Assembly: GCA_037954325.1 (NCBI GenBank)
Contig: JBBMNZ010000014.1
Span: 14,585,956 to 14,649,955, forward strand
Reading direction: 5' to 3'
DNA from: Fistularia commersonii
Taxonomy: Eukaryota; Chordata; Actinopteri; Syngnathiformes; Fistulariidae
Length of the DNA: 64,000 nt
The notes under the pieces are model-generated. The model was not told where the DNA came from. It searched no databases and saw only the letters and a list, made by a program, of their open reading frames with translations. The translations under genes and the position numbers were made by a program. Positions 22,770 through 45,669 of the stretch are shown one piece after another (position 1 is the stretch's first letter; the number at the start of each line of letters is the position of its first letter).

Positions 22770-25225
22770 CATGTTTTTTTTTTTTTTCGGGGGGGACTAA
22801 GTGCGATTAGTGGGGTAGCCTTTGGTGAAGATACTCATCAAATCTACAACAACCTGTCCTTCTATGTTCCTGTCCTTGAGAACATACTGACCCATCACTG
22901 CCTCATTTCCTCTATATCCAGGTGCCTTGTGAAAAGGATGGAAATGGCTTAGGTGAATAATTTCTTCCCGAAGAGGCAGAGGCATAGGATAACTGGTCAT
23001 ACTAACAAAGGTAGGCGCACAGAGGTATATCTTGTATAGACTATGTAATCTGAAAGAGGTCATTGGTAGGTGAATCTGGTTGCAAGAAAGATGAAAGGGA
23101 CAACTGGTGAAAGCTGAAAAGGAATGTTTTGTGGCTTTTAGGGAGATGAGACAGGTCCTGGATGGTCAAGAGGGCCCTCCAGGTGACTGCAGAACTGCAG
23201 CTAATGTAATTAAGTGGGACAGGCAGGAGATAAAGGAGTAGTTGGTGTGTCATCTTAAAGCAAAGTGAGCTCTAGATAAGAAGACTTGGTAGAGAAGTGA
23301 GAATACAGGAGTTTATATAAAGAAAGAGGTTAGGAAAGTAGAGGTAGAACACTGACTGGACTGAAGAGTGTAAACAGGACAGACAAAGGTCATTTGATGA
23401 CCCCTATGATTGATATGTTTAAAAGTAAGAGAGGCTGATTTATACAGAATGCAAAACAGACAGATAGATAAGGGAGGATATGCAGCAGCATGTTAGAGTA
23501 TAGACAAAGGATAGGTAGTGAAGAGTATTGATAGGTTCCAGAGTTGTGATGAGAAGATGGAGAGAGTACTTTTAAGAGTAGAGTACAAAGAGGGAGCTCA
23601 TACCAACAGTAATTTTCCAGAATATGGAGACACACTAAACACTAGAATCCTGGGAGTGCAGTGTATGTCCAGGCACAAATGGCTTCACCGATTCAGATAA
23701 GTAAGATGATGCATATCCACTGACTATTTTATAGGTGAGAAGCAACACCTGAAAGGCGCTCATGCCCAAACAGGGAATCAGAAGAAAAAAAGGCTGCACT
23801 GGATTATTATGTTCAGAACTTCAACTGTGACTCTTATGGAAAGCACTTCATTGGTTTCTTGAAAATCTAAAAAATGATGTCCTGTGATTGCAGCATGGTG
23901 TTAAATGGTCCAAAATAGTGGCCAAAATCTTTCCACTAGCCAAGAAACTTTTTTTAGAACAAAGACATTGGCCCATTTCCAATTAAGATATAAGAATTGA
24001 GGTTGTAACTGTGAGCAGATTCAAGTTTTTTTTTGTTTTGTTTTTTTTGTTTTTTTACAAATGAAAACCAATCTCTTGGATTTACCAATACTAGCTGTAA
24101 AATTGTCATATACATTTAAAGTAGACAACAGATTAGAAAAAATTGGACATGAGACAGGGGTATGAAGCATTGACTTAGGGTGTGACACCTTCTGGCCCAA
24201 AGCTCATTTCCAGCCTTATATGGCAGAGAAAGTCAAGGGAGCCAAAATTCTACAGCGGTTGTGATGAGTTTCAACAAGTAACATTTCAAATTCTGTCAGA
24301 ACATGACATCTACTTTTTCAGTCACTCCCAGTGTTTTGTCTTACATAGTTTAATAACCTTGCAAATCCCCAGAAAAAGTCAGAAGGACAATACCAAGGTA
24401 CATATGTTTATTTTTTTGCGATACTGGGTTAGAGTTAATGTTTCAGTTAGAGGCAATTACACTAAAACACTAAGAGAGACTCAAAAATAATTCAATTAAT
24501 TTCCTGAACTGATAAATTATAAACCATGAACTTTGAACATTGAAGAAACTATTCCCCAGATATGTCATCCAAATTAACATTTCACAAAACAAATCCAAAT
24601 AAAATTGGTCATTTTAGATGTTAGATAAATTTCCAATACCCCTGAAACATAATGTATGAAAGACAACGGCCATATTTTGGCTATATATATTTTTTAGTTG
24701 CATGTGTGTAAAGTGTTGCATTTGCAATTTGTTTTGTTTTATTGGGAAACAGAATAACTTCCATTATTCCACTACAAGCTGTTCTGTAAATAAAGTCTCT
24801 TTCTGCCTCAAGTGAGGATATCTTTCTAAAGACAGTCACTTTAGACCTCGTTCATGCAATTATTTCTCAGGAAGTATAATGCACATTTTAAGACATTTCA
24901 TATAAATGTGCTTTACTGTATTATTCGGAGAAATTATTTTGAATCGGGTCAGTCCTGCAAGAAGATGATTAAAAATGGAATCTAAATAGATATTTAGCTC
25001 GCATACACACCCTAACCCCCATTCAAACATGTCTTTGCCAGTTTGCTCTGATGCCATTTGGCTTTGAGCGCCCAGGTGTGTCCCACCCTGATCAATTTAC
25101 AGGGTGGCACTCTTACCTGTCTAACAGGCTGAGCTGCTCCAACACAACTCAGATCCAAGTAATCTGAGCATGGTTGAGAGGGAGGTACACAGGAGGTGCA
25201 TTCCAGTTGGACCTCCCCCTCTGTC
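22770..25225. other. Intergenic DNA upstream of the second keratin
   Basis: About 22770-23710 is rich in short purine runs (AGAGAG, GAAAG) and looks like eroded transposon DNA that I could not assign. About 23800-25200 is AT-rich unique-looking DNA with T runs near 24010-24060. No coding exon was recognised. Confidence 0.4.
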
Positions 25226-25240
25226 AGATACAGATAAAAA
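25200..25240 (+). promoter_or_regulatory. Candidate core promoter of the second keratin
   Basis: GATAAAAA at 25233-25240 is a good TATA box, preceded by a C-rich stretch (ACCTCCCCCTCTG). It predicts transcription from about 25265 and a 5' UTR of about 90 bases before the ATG at 25355. Confidence 0.55.
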
Positions 25241-25354
25241 CCCATCATGGACAGAAGAAGGTACTTAGAGGGACCTGACTCTCCTCTTCGTGAACTCTGC
25301 TCTTCCTAAACTCTCTGCTCCTTATTTTCCCATCTCAACAAAAATAGACCAGCC

Positions 25355-28300
25355 ATGACTGCAAGATCTGTTACAGTGAAATCCTCAAGGACCAGCTACA
25401 GTTCTTCTGGTGGCGGCGGTGGTGGTGGTGGTGGCTTCGCTATTGGGGGTGGTTTCAACACTGCTAGTTCTGGTTCTGCCGGTTTCGGTCCTTCTGGACG
25501 TGTGGGATATTCCTCAAGATCTCTAATTGTATCAGGGCCAGTCCGTAAGTCATCAGCAAGCAGCCTTAGGTCAGGCTATGTTGGTGGATTTGGCGGGAAT
25601 GCGGGATTTGGCGGTAGTGCGGGATTTGGCAGCAATGCAGGATTTGGTAGTGCTGTCAGTGGTAGTTATGGTGGTGGTTTCGGAGGTGGTTCTTTTGGCT
25701 CTGGTGGTTTCGGTGCCCCTGGAATTATACCCCCGATTACAAATGTCCAGGTCAACCAAAGCCTCTTGGCCCCCCTCAATCTTGAAATTGACCCCAACAT
25801 CCAAGTTGTTCGCCTTCAAGAGAAAGACCAAATCAAGTCTTTAAACAATCGCTTTGCAAGCTTCATTGACAAGGTAAGTGACACAATTTGCTGCCTTTAT
25901 TATCTCAATGCTTTTAGGACTACGATTTTTTTCTTTGGCATGAAAAGCACATCTTTAATGCTTGAGACACTGGGAGGCACTGAGGCCTACAAAGTAGCGG
26001 ATGGCAGCTGATCCAAGCCTCAGTGTCTCCTATGTTGAAGCGAATTGAAGAATTAAAGCTGCTAAGCCTGAAATCATTTTGTGTGTTCAATTCACTTAGA
26101 AGAATATCAAAGTCATTGTTATTTGGCAACTGACCTGTTAAACCATTCTTGATAATAACATTCAAGAGTGCATCAGCCACTATCCTTGGCCAAATGTCTA
26201 AGTAGTAACAAATAGGAAATACTAGAATGGCAGTATCCAATGACAGATGGTTCTCTGTTTAAATGGAAGAAGAGATCAGGTTATCAGTATCATCTTTAAC
26301 AACAATGGCTGACTGGCGGTCAGTGAAGCAACAAACAAACCTTCGTTTCGACCTGTAACATGCTGTACACTTATGGATCTTTTTTTTTTTTTTTTTTTTT
26401 TTTTTATTAATGAGAAAATTTTACTACATTCCTAAATGACAAATGTCAAGTGGTCCAACCGGAGGACTATATCTGAAGTATAAAAATTGGGTCTGCCAGT
26501 TTTATTTTTGTAGTGGAACATTTTCAAACATACAGAGTTTATTTCATATTTCTGTGGTGTAGAATAATTCCCTGGCATTTTATTTACTCATTACCTCCTC
26601 AATTGGCATGAACTGAATCAGCTGGCCAGGTATGGGGCTGAAATATGTGAGGTGTGGCACCCAGCATTTAAATTTTATTGACACATCATTAGAGAGAAGA
26701 GAGACATAAACTTGGTTGTATGGATACTTTAGCTGTGCTACTAGAGCAGCATTAATTCCATAGAAACTAGAGTTTAAGATGTTGGCATTGCCAATTCGAA
26801 TGTACACAAATTGTGTGTTGAAAAGATATTTACACATCACTGCGTGGGGAATTGGAACAGAATTTTGCACACTGCATTCAAGCAAATGTCAGTATGGCTA
26901 AACTCCAGGGCTTTTAGTGTGGGAAAGACACACAGGTGTAGCTTGCAAGGGGAAAGGTAAAACAAAGAAGACAAACGTTTTTTTTCGAGTGGGCATGTCT
27001 TGTATGATTGCAGAGATCGGAATGATCATCCGGGATGAAAATGGAAAAATGTAGTTAGACATGGGAAAGTCTGCTTTATTAGAAGTGCTAAATAATGGCA
27101 GAAAATACCTGTTCTCAGAAGAGTTGATAGACAATTTTCATTTTTTACATTTTAGGTCCGCTTCCTGGAGCAGCAGAACAAAATGCTGGAGACCAAGTGG
27201 AGCCTCCTGCAGGATCAGACCACCTCCCACTCCAACCTTGACGCCATGTTCGAGGCCTACATTGCCAACCTGCGCAGACAGCTGGACGGGCTTGGCAATG
27301 AGAAGATCAAGCTGGAGGGAGAGCTGAAGAATATGCAGGGCCTAGTTGAGGACTTCAAGAACAAGTGAGTTGAAACCAATGATTATCCTCCATACAGGTA
27401 TTGAATTCAGCACAAAAACTGTTTTAATGTTTCCTCCTCTTTCAGATATGAAGATGAGATCAACAAGCGTGCCTCTGTGGAGAATGAGTTTGTCCTCCTC
27501 AAAAAGGCAAGTTAATCTTCAGTGTATCCTCTGGGACATTTAAATTGTTTACAACTTAAATCTGGCACAGATTTAATTCAGCTTAATCTGCTCTGCATAC
27601 AGGATGTTGATGGTGCCTACATGAACAAGGTTGAGCTTGAAGCTCGGGTTGACTCCCTCCAGGATGAGATCAACTTCCTCAGGGCCGTTTATGAGGCGGT
27701 AAGGCAGACAAACCAAAATTCTGACCTATAATTGCCATTTTTCATTTCAACAACTAAAAAACAGATGGCCAAGAAATTTCTAATTACTCTCTTAATTTCT
27801 TCTTCATTTACTTGGTTCAGGAGCTGCGCGAGCTCCAGGGACAGATCAAGGATGTTTCAGTCATTGTGGAGATGGACAACAGCCGTGACCTGGACATGGA
27901 TGCCATTGTGGCTGAGGTGAAGAGTCAGTATGAGGACATTGCCAACCGGAGTCGGGCTGAAACTGAGGATTGGTATCAAGCTAAGGTAAGTGTTGCAAGA
28001 AAATTATGGAGACTAGAAAAGCATGCCCTGAATTCAAAAATTTTAAGTATGTAGCACAACTTTTTAATGCAATCCTTTAGTACAGAGAAATGGAGTCGTC
28101 TGCAGGCCAGTATGGGGAGGACCTTCGCAACACAAAGAATGAGATTTCGGAGCTCAACCGCATGATCAGCCGCCTTCAGAATGAGATTGATTCCATCAAG
28201 GGACAGGTGCACGAATAATTCAATATTTAAATAATCTTACATACATCATGTAAGTACCGCAACTAGGGTGTTAATTACATTGCATCAACAGCGTGGCAAC

Positions 28301-29077
28301 CTGGAGGCCCAGATCGCAGAGGCTGAGGAGCGTGGGGAACTGGCGGTGAAAGATGCCAAGAGCCGCATCAGGGAGCTGGAGGAGGCTCTGCAGAGAGCCA
28401 AGCAAGATATGGCCCGCCAGGTCCGCGAGTACCAGGAACTCATGAATGTCAAGCTGGCTCTGGACATTGAGATTGCCACATACAAAACACTTCTGGAAGG
28501 GGAGGAGTCCAGGTATAGATCTAGCAACATCCACTCACAAGACATTTAATGATCCAGACCTGTTAAATTATGTGGGCTGCAGCTAAACTGATGTTTTTCG
28601 ACCTACCGACAGAATTGGAGGTGGAGGTGGATCTGCAACCATCCACATACAGAGCTCAAGCAGCAGCAGCGGCGGCGGCGGTGGTGGCGGCGGCGGCAGC
28701 GGCTTTGGTATGTATAACTTTAGGGCCTTTGATTTGCAAGAGAGATTTTAGGGGTATTGATGAGATTTGTGCATGTGTTGTTTATTTGAATACACACAAA
28801 CGCAATAGTAATAGTTTGTTTGTTGGTAAGTTAGTTAGTTAAAGGGAAAGGCCGTGTCTCATACAATATCTGTGAATTCTTGAAAACTGAATCTGACAAA
28901 TTCTAATTCCCATTTCCAGGTTTTGGTGGCGCAGGGGCTGCTGCTCTGAGCTACCAAGGGGTTAGCAGTGCTATGGGTGGTGGAGGCTATGCCAACAGCT
29001 TGTCTGGCGGCTACGGTAGCACCAGGAGCTCCATTACCAGCTCAAGAAGGAGCACCACTTCATCTTTCAACCGTTAA
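25355..29077 (+). CDS. Type II keratin, glycine-rich epidermal type (9 coding exons)
   Basis: This encodes an intermediate-filament subunit that should pair with a type I keratin in surface epithelium. Exons are 25355-25873, 27156-27364, 27446-27506, 27603-27698, 27821-27985, 28081-28206, 28292-28512, 28613-28707 and 28920-29077, totalling 549 aa. The head is very Gly-rich: nine Gly near residue 19, then AGFG(G/S)(N/S) hexapeptide repeats near 83-100. The rod opens with LNNRFASFIDK|VRFLEQQN and closes with EYQELMNVKLALDIEIATY, LLEGEE at about 438-464. The tail has six Ser followed by nine Gly and ends TSSRRSTTSSFNR. It lacks the keratin 8 tail signature, so it belongs with krt4/krt5-like fish keratins; the exact orthologue is not decided. 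Intron 3 uses a GC donor at 27507. No stop or frameshift was seen. Confidence 0.93.
25874..27155 (+). other. Second keratin intron 1 (1282 bases)
   Basis: It contains a T26 run at about 26380-26405 and otherwise unique-looking AT-rich DNA. No transposon was recognised. The open frame running on from exon 1 to 26011 is intronic read-through. Confidence 0.55.
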
Positions 29078-29762
29078 TTCTGCCCAGGGCTCTCATGCTT
29101 TTCTTATCTCATTCCATCCTCTACCTTCTGTCATCTCTCTCCATCAGGTGGAGAAGCAAACATGCCCAGCTCACAAACACACACATAAAGAGACATGCAC
29201 ACACACACAACATGCTTAACCACATACTTCCAGCACCACCTTGTAATGGGAAGTTCTTTTCGTATTAAGTCACAGATTTTTAGACAACATCAGCAAGAGC
29301 AGAGATACTTTTGACCAACAACAGTGAGCAGTAAAGATGTGAGTCAGTTCTTTCTCTCCTCCATCAGTCAGCCTGGCTGCCCTTTTGTTGCAGGATGTGC
29401 TGTCATGTAGACAAGATGCTTGTAGTATTATGGCAGAGAATCCATACAATGCAACTCCTATCAGACACAAAATGACAATGGCAGTTTCAATTTTCATCAA
29501 GGAGAAGGTCCATAACTTGCAAAACAGATATAGTAGACATTCAGCGTCAACCGTCCTTTCTGATGTCTTACATCTGTCGTTGTGCAACAGTCATCCTACG
29601 CAAACACAAACATCACTTTCCCCATTTAATTTGTGCAAGAATTGCACAAATTGCACAAGAATTGTGACTTGATCTTTAATAGCATTTCACATCAAAAGAA
29701 CATCTAAGGCTGACCGGGACACTGATTTATTATGAATGAACCTGTAACACCCAAAAGGCTGG

Positions 29763-29768
29763 AATAAA
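29763..29768 (+). promoter_or_regulatory. Polyadenylation signal AATAAA of the second keratin
   Basis: AATAAA lies 686 bases after the stop codon, followed by a GT-rich stretch (gtgtcttgttgttt). No earlier canonical hexamer was seen in the 3' UTR. Confidence 0.7.
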
Positions 29769-29774
29769 TCTAAG

Positions 29775-30775
29775 TTCTTATACACTTCAATTAGTGTCTT
29801 GTTGTTTATTTCCTTCAGAAGCTACATTACAGTCCCCTCATGCATCTTATTACAAGATTATCTATATTTTGAAATTTATCAAAAACTCAAACTTCACATT
29901 ACCCTCTCATCAGTAAACTCGAAGCGAGACCAAATTCATCAGAAATACGATGGGTTTCCTGTTCAGTAATGCATTATTCACAAGACTCTGCTAATTACTC
30001 AAAAGATAATCTGCTATTTGCCTCTTGAATCTCACTTCATACCTTCCCAGCTCCTTAACCATGTGACAATCATGAAGGTTGGAGTGCTGAGGCTGGAGAC
30101 AGTACCAAGAGAATCCAAAGTAGCCACAATGGGTCTTAAGAACAACTCCCATGTTGGACAGTTTCATTCCATTGAGTGACAGAATGTGTCTTTCGAGTTG
30201 AGCTGAGGAAGATGACATCCACACAGCTGCATTATTGCCTGATGATTAAAAAAAAACAAAAATAAATGAATAAGATATAATCCACTGATCCGCAGTGCTA
30301 GACTGGCTTGTCTGTCAAGTCCTGTAGAGGCCAAATGCACATACGTGCATTTTTTTTGCTTTATGTGTTACCGAGTACGTAATCTCGTTTAAAAAGGTAA
30401 GTCAAGTTTGTATTAAGTATCTGACATCACTTGATTACAAAGCTGAATCCATTGAGCCACTAAATGTATCTGCTGTCACCCAGTAAAAGAGATTCTTCAC
30501 ACCTTGAAAGTGAAAAGAAATTCTCAACTATGACTAATGAACAAACCATGGAGTGAAATATTGGTTTTAAGGATCCAGAAGTGAGAGTTAAGAGGGATTA
30601 GCTCAACATGCCTGAACAGAGACAAGGAGCCGCATTGATGTTATTTGCTGGAACACGTGAAGCACCAATCTGTATATTGAAAGGAGAATCACACACGAAA
30701 GGAGAGAAAAGTTTTTCCTCATAGAGCAAAAAAGGAATAATCGTCAATCATTAAAAATATATATATTTCTAAAAT
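29775..30775. other. Intergenic DNA, nothing recognised
   Basis: Unique-looking sequence between the second keratin and a retroposon tail. A minus-strand open frame at 29991-30224 has no recognisable signature. Confidence 0.45.
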
Positions 30776-30778
30776 ATA

Positions 30779-30832
30779 TGAGATGAGAACAACTTTATTT
30801 ATCCCGAAGAAAATTGTTGTGCCAGAGTTTCA
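30779..30832 (-). repeat. LINE/SINE 3' tail (GGGATAAATAAAGTTGTTCT type)
   Basis: Reverse complement of the tail at 51385-51470: GCACAACAATTTTCTTCGGG followed by ATAAATAAAGTTGTTCTCAT and CTCAT units. This ending is common to Rex1-like LINEs and their SINEs in fish. Only the tail remains. Confidence 0.7.
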
Positions 30833-31004
30833 AGTAAAAACATAACAGTAATGGATAATGGTAGAAAGGAGGAAGAATAAGAAATACAATGAAATATAAA
30901 TTGTCTTAACTGTTAACTACAAAGATTTGAAAAAAAAAAAAAAATTATATCTATATATATATATTTATTTTTAACTGAAAAAAAGAAAAAAAAAAAATAA
31001 CATA

Positions 31005-33034
31005 ACGTGACGAGCATTCTACAGACAGCCCCATATACAGCAAGACTCCTCAAGCGGCTAGATGAGCTCACTCAATGGGCAAAGATAAAAATCAAGCCGA
31101 CCAAGTCACAGAGCCTTTAAATCAGAAGAGTGAGGACCGATAGGACAGTGGTCATGGCAGGTGGTGAGAAGATCCCCCTGCTATCAGAGAAGCCTATTAG
31201 AAGCCTAGGGAGAGAGTACACCGCTGACCTCTCTGACAGATAAATGGTCAGGTTGGTGCAAAAACAGCTCGCACACTGCCTGGCAAGGACTGATAGCAGC
31301 CAACTCCCTGGGAAACACAAGCTGTGGTGCTACCAGTTCACACTATTCCAGCATGTGATGTGGCCACTTAAAATATGTGAAATCCCCATCTACCACAGCC
31401 AGCAGGTTAGACGGCACAGCCCAGACGTACATTAGGAAATGCTTTGGCCTCTCTCGCTGCTTCTCCAACACAGGACTCTTTGGCAAGAATGCGCTCCAGC
31501 TTCCTCTGAAGTCCGTGGGCCTTGGGTACAAGCAGGAGAAGGCCTGCCTGGTGTTTGACTTGAAGGAGTCCGGGGACCACACAATAAAAGGTGCCACAGC
31601 AGCTGGCCGAACAGGACGCAAGTGGGGGCCCCAGGCAGAAGTAGATCAGGCTATCGGCAGATTGCAAGATAGAGGGATCATGGGGAGAGCCCAGGAAGGC
31701 CGGGCTGGAGTTGGTTCCGGAGAACCACTCAGGTTCTGGTCAAAAGCGTCAAGGGAGGAGAGAAAGGGCACGATCCTGTAAGAAGTTGCTTGGGCGGACC
31801 AGGAACACTACCTTGTCAAGGCTGTGTCCCAGGGCAAGCAGGGGGCGTGGACCCGGTGGGAGGACACCATTCATAGGGTCGTTACCTGGCAGGAAATCTG
31901 GCAAGCCCCACGGGCACAGCTCATGGCTTCATGGTTGGGGCAGCATATGACACCATCCCTTGCCCTCAGAACCTGTCAACAAGGTTTGGGAGCGAAGACA
32001 AATGCCCTCTGTGAGAGAGAGAGAGACAGTGCAGGCCTCCAGAACATCCTGTCATGCAGAGTGGCACTGTCAGAGGGACGCTTTAGATGGAGGCACGATC
32101 AAGTGCTAAGGAAGCAAAGAAGGCAGCTGTGAACACCTCAAACAGCCAACCAGCAAGTGTCTCCTTCGTGATACTAGGAGAGAACCAGCAGACGCCACAA
32201 GGGGGTCAGTCAAGATCACTGCTGAGTCCTGGAAAGGCATGGGAGATGCGTGACCTGGATAGGCAGCTCGTCTTCTCAAGTGCAAGTATGTCCTCTATTG
32301 TAAGTCGCTTTGGATAAAAGCGTCTGCCAAATGCAATGTAATGTAATGTAATGTAAAGTGAGATCGTCGAAACAACTCTGAGACCACACGTCATCACGAG
32401 GTCCACAGCCCCCAAGCGGGTCCTCATCGTAGAGTCCACTTTGCCCTGGGAAGAGGACATACCAGCTGCATATGAGCTAAATCGGCTCAAGTACACAGAG
32501 CTGGCGATAGAGTGCAGGGATGCAGGGTGGGCAGCATCCATCCACCCGGTGGAGGTTGGGTGCAGGGGCTTCGTAGGTCACTCCGAGATCAAACTACTCC
32601 GTGCTACAGGAACAACAGGAGCAAGGCTGCAGTGAGCTGTCAAAGAGCTAGCAGAGGAGGCAGAGAAAGCAAGCTTCTGGTTGTGGGTACGGAAGAAGGA
32701 TAGGGGAGTCAAACACCCCTGTAGGATCAGATGCAGGGAGTGGTAGGGGGACATCCCTCAGAGGCCTCTTCATCCCCCCACATGGAAATGTACTGGCTAG
32801 GGGGGCGAAACATCAATGAAAGGTGGCACCAACTGACGACCCCACGTCTGACCCGAATTGCACTGGAGGAGGTGCGACAGGCAGAAGGCTAAGCAGGAAA
32901 TACCTCCCTTTAACCTGTATACAGTACTAATTTGTTGTTGAGACAAGCATGGTGTAGTCATTTAAAATGAATAAGTTTAGTTATTAAGACAACATCATTA
33001 TATAAAAAAATAAATAAATAAATAAATAAATAAA
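31005..33034 (+). mobile_element. Non-LTR retrotransposon, 3' part of ORF2, clade uncertain
   Basis: Frames broken by stops read LLKRLDELTQWAKIKIKPTK and QKQLAHCLARTDSSQLPGKH. Near the C-terminus they read CPLCERERDSAGLQNILSCR followed by RFRWRHDQVL, a CxxC...H...C zinc-knuckle-like block found at the end of some non-LTR ORFs. After the interruption they read TLPWEEDIPAAYELNRLKYT and EVGCRGFVGHSE. The 3' end is an (AAAT)n tail at 33008-33034. An L2-like tail interrupts it at 32287-32356. I recognise the class but not the clade. Confidence 0.7.
32287..32356 (+). mobile_element. L2-like 3' tail inserted in the non-LTR element
   Basis: Reads TATGTCCTCTATTGTAAGTC then GCTTTGGATAAAAGCGTCTG then CCAAATGCAATG and TGTAA units. 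It matches 15737-15804 base for base across the part I compared, so it is a young, extremely 5'-truncated insertion. The host reading frame resumes after it with EIVETTLRPHVI. Confidence 0.85.
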
Positions 33035-33315
33035 GCAAAGCATATATGTTAAATTTCATTGCCCAATGTCATGGCCCCATCAGACTCCAGTGGGCCGGCC
33101 ACACCCGCTCACCAGCCACACCTGCTCACCAGCCACAGCCCAAGTCCCGGCCTACAGCTGATTCGTTTCACTTTTCAACCTGTCCATATCTGCCCACACG
33201 TGTTTTCACTAATTCATTTCACCTGTTGGCTGGTCTTACTGACGACAGGACTCCTTTAATTCATGTCGCATCTGCTCTTAGGATTCTTTGAGGTCCTGTT
33301 GTTTGAGACCTACAT

Positions 33316-33700
33316 TTGGTGTTGTTTCAAATCTCACACCACATCTTCTGTAAAAGATATGGCAGTGGGATGGCATGGGCATGTTTGGCTTCCGATGGCA
33401 CTGCGTCATTTGTGTTTATTGATGATGTGACAATAGACAGAAGCAGCCTGGTGAATTCTGAAGTGCATAAGGATATACTTTCTGCTCAGATTCAGCCAAA
33501 TCCAGCAAAATTGATTGGACAGCTCTTCCCAGTACAGATGGACAATGATCCAAAACATATTGCAAAAGCAACCAGGAGGTTTTTTAAAGAAAAGAAGTGG
33601 AATATTCTGCAATAACTGAGTCAATCCTCAGATCTCAACCAACTGTTGTGGCTACTGTTTGATGTTTAATACCCAAACGGACATTGTTTGTAGAATCTTC
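33316..33700 (+). mobile_element. Tc1-like transposase relic (C-terminal part)
   Basis: The frame reads GSGMAWACLASDGTASFVFI, SSLVNSEVHKDILSAQIQPN, then MDNDPKHIAKATRRFFKEKK and WNILQ. This is the DD34E region of Tc1 transposases, in which (D)NDPKHTAK holds the second Asp. It is truncated at both ends and has a stop soon after. No inverted terminal repeats were found nearby. Confidence 0.85.
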
Positions 33701-33704
33701 AAAA

Positions 33705-34775
33705 AAAAGAAGAATATAACTACTCTGTCAGGAGGTCTGTAAGACCCGACTGGTGTCTTCAAACATATGAATGTGTCTGAAACGGAAATTAAAGTTAAAT
33801 CTTACTTGAGTAACTTCTGTTTTGACCAGGGTGTGTGTGGTATGAGAAGCAGTTGTGATATTTAATCCCTTTAACTGCAGAAACCATCCTAACACCACTT
33901 TCTACTTGACTGTTTGTCACTCTGAATTTGAATCACTTAAGAATTGAACTGCATTGGTTTGGAATAGTAAATAAACAGATTTTTTTTATTATTTGAGTCA
34001 TTTCCTGGCAAGTGGATTCAGATCATTATACCACAGATATAAACAAACAAGTGAAAGTCATAATATAAGTTAGTGTGTATAGTTGGCTTAACCTGCAAAC
34101 TATGCCTAAGGAGGTGGTCAAAGAAGCCCAGATTTTTAGAAACAAGGGTTTAAATGAAAACAATGATGTAGACAGTATATTACCCCAAGTCAAGTACAAA
34201 TGAATAAATGTTCCTTTTGCTGTCTGTTACTTACTTAATGTATCAAGGTGTAAGAATGTTGCGGCGTGGAAAAGCAAGATCATTTATAAATGATTCACTC
34301 TTCAAACAAGCATTGTCCTGCTTAATAAGTTTGTAATCTCCTGGTGGCCAGGAGAGCCCCCTGGTGGATTCACTAACCATACTTTACTAACACATTAATT
34401 TTAATAAACTGAAATAAGAACTGCAGTAATTACATGACTGAATGGAAACTTTATCTGAAAAGTAAATGGACATATAAAGGTTATGGAGTAGGAGGTAATT
34501 TTCTCTTGGACAAGTTCTTCAAAATTGCTCTTCAGTACAGCACATAAGTCTGATGCAGTACAGAAAAAAAAGTAATATTTAACTATGAAAGAAACTGTTC
34601 AGGTGAAAAATATCTGTATTCTTTTCAATAATCTATTGCTGCACCCCACTGGCTTCAGCCACAACTTATAAGTTTTGCTCTTTGTTTCATGCATTAAGAA
34701 AGAAAACAGACTATTCCCTTGTCATTCAATCGTGAAGACTCATCCCAATGAAGCCAATCAGACACGGGTTTAAAC
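33705..34775. other. Intergenic DNA, nothing recognised
   Basis: AT-rich spacer downstream of mapk13 (on the minus strand). No exon or repeat was recognised. Confidence 0.45.
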
Positions 34776-34779
34776 AATC

Positions 34780-34785
34780 TTTAAT
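34780..34785 (-). promoter_or_regulatory. Candidate mapk13 polyadenylation signal (ATTAAA)
   Basis: TTTAAT on the + strand is ATTAAA on the coding strand, about 190 bases after the mapk13 stop codon. It is a common variant hexamer; I saw no AATAAA closer to the stop. Confidence 0.4.
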
Positions 34786-34977
34786 TGACCACAGTCGCAA
34801 ATCAGTTCACTGCTCATTCATTACCATTAAAAACTATGAATGATGTGCACAAAAACTTAAAGGAACACAAATGACATGTACATATAGTTTAGATATTCTT
34901 TTTTCCGCTTAATACTTGACACTTGTCGTTGATCCCCGCGGCACCTTATCTAAAATTCAAAAGCTAGCGACGGCACA

Positions 34978-45595
<10,618 letters not shown>

Positions 45596-45669
45596 GGCTC
45601 TGTGTCGATCTCAGTTCACAAATGTATCCGCGGCCATTAACTGTTTTTCTGCAGCTTTTCGACTGCACA

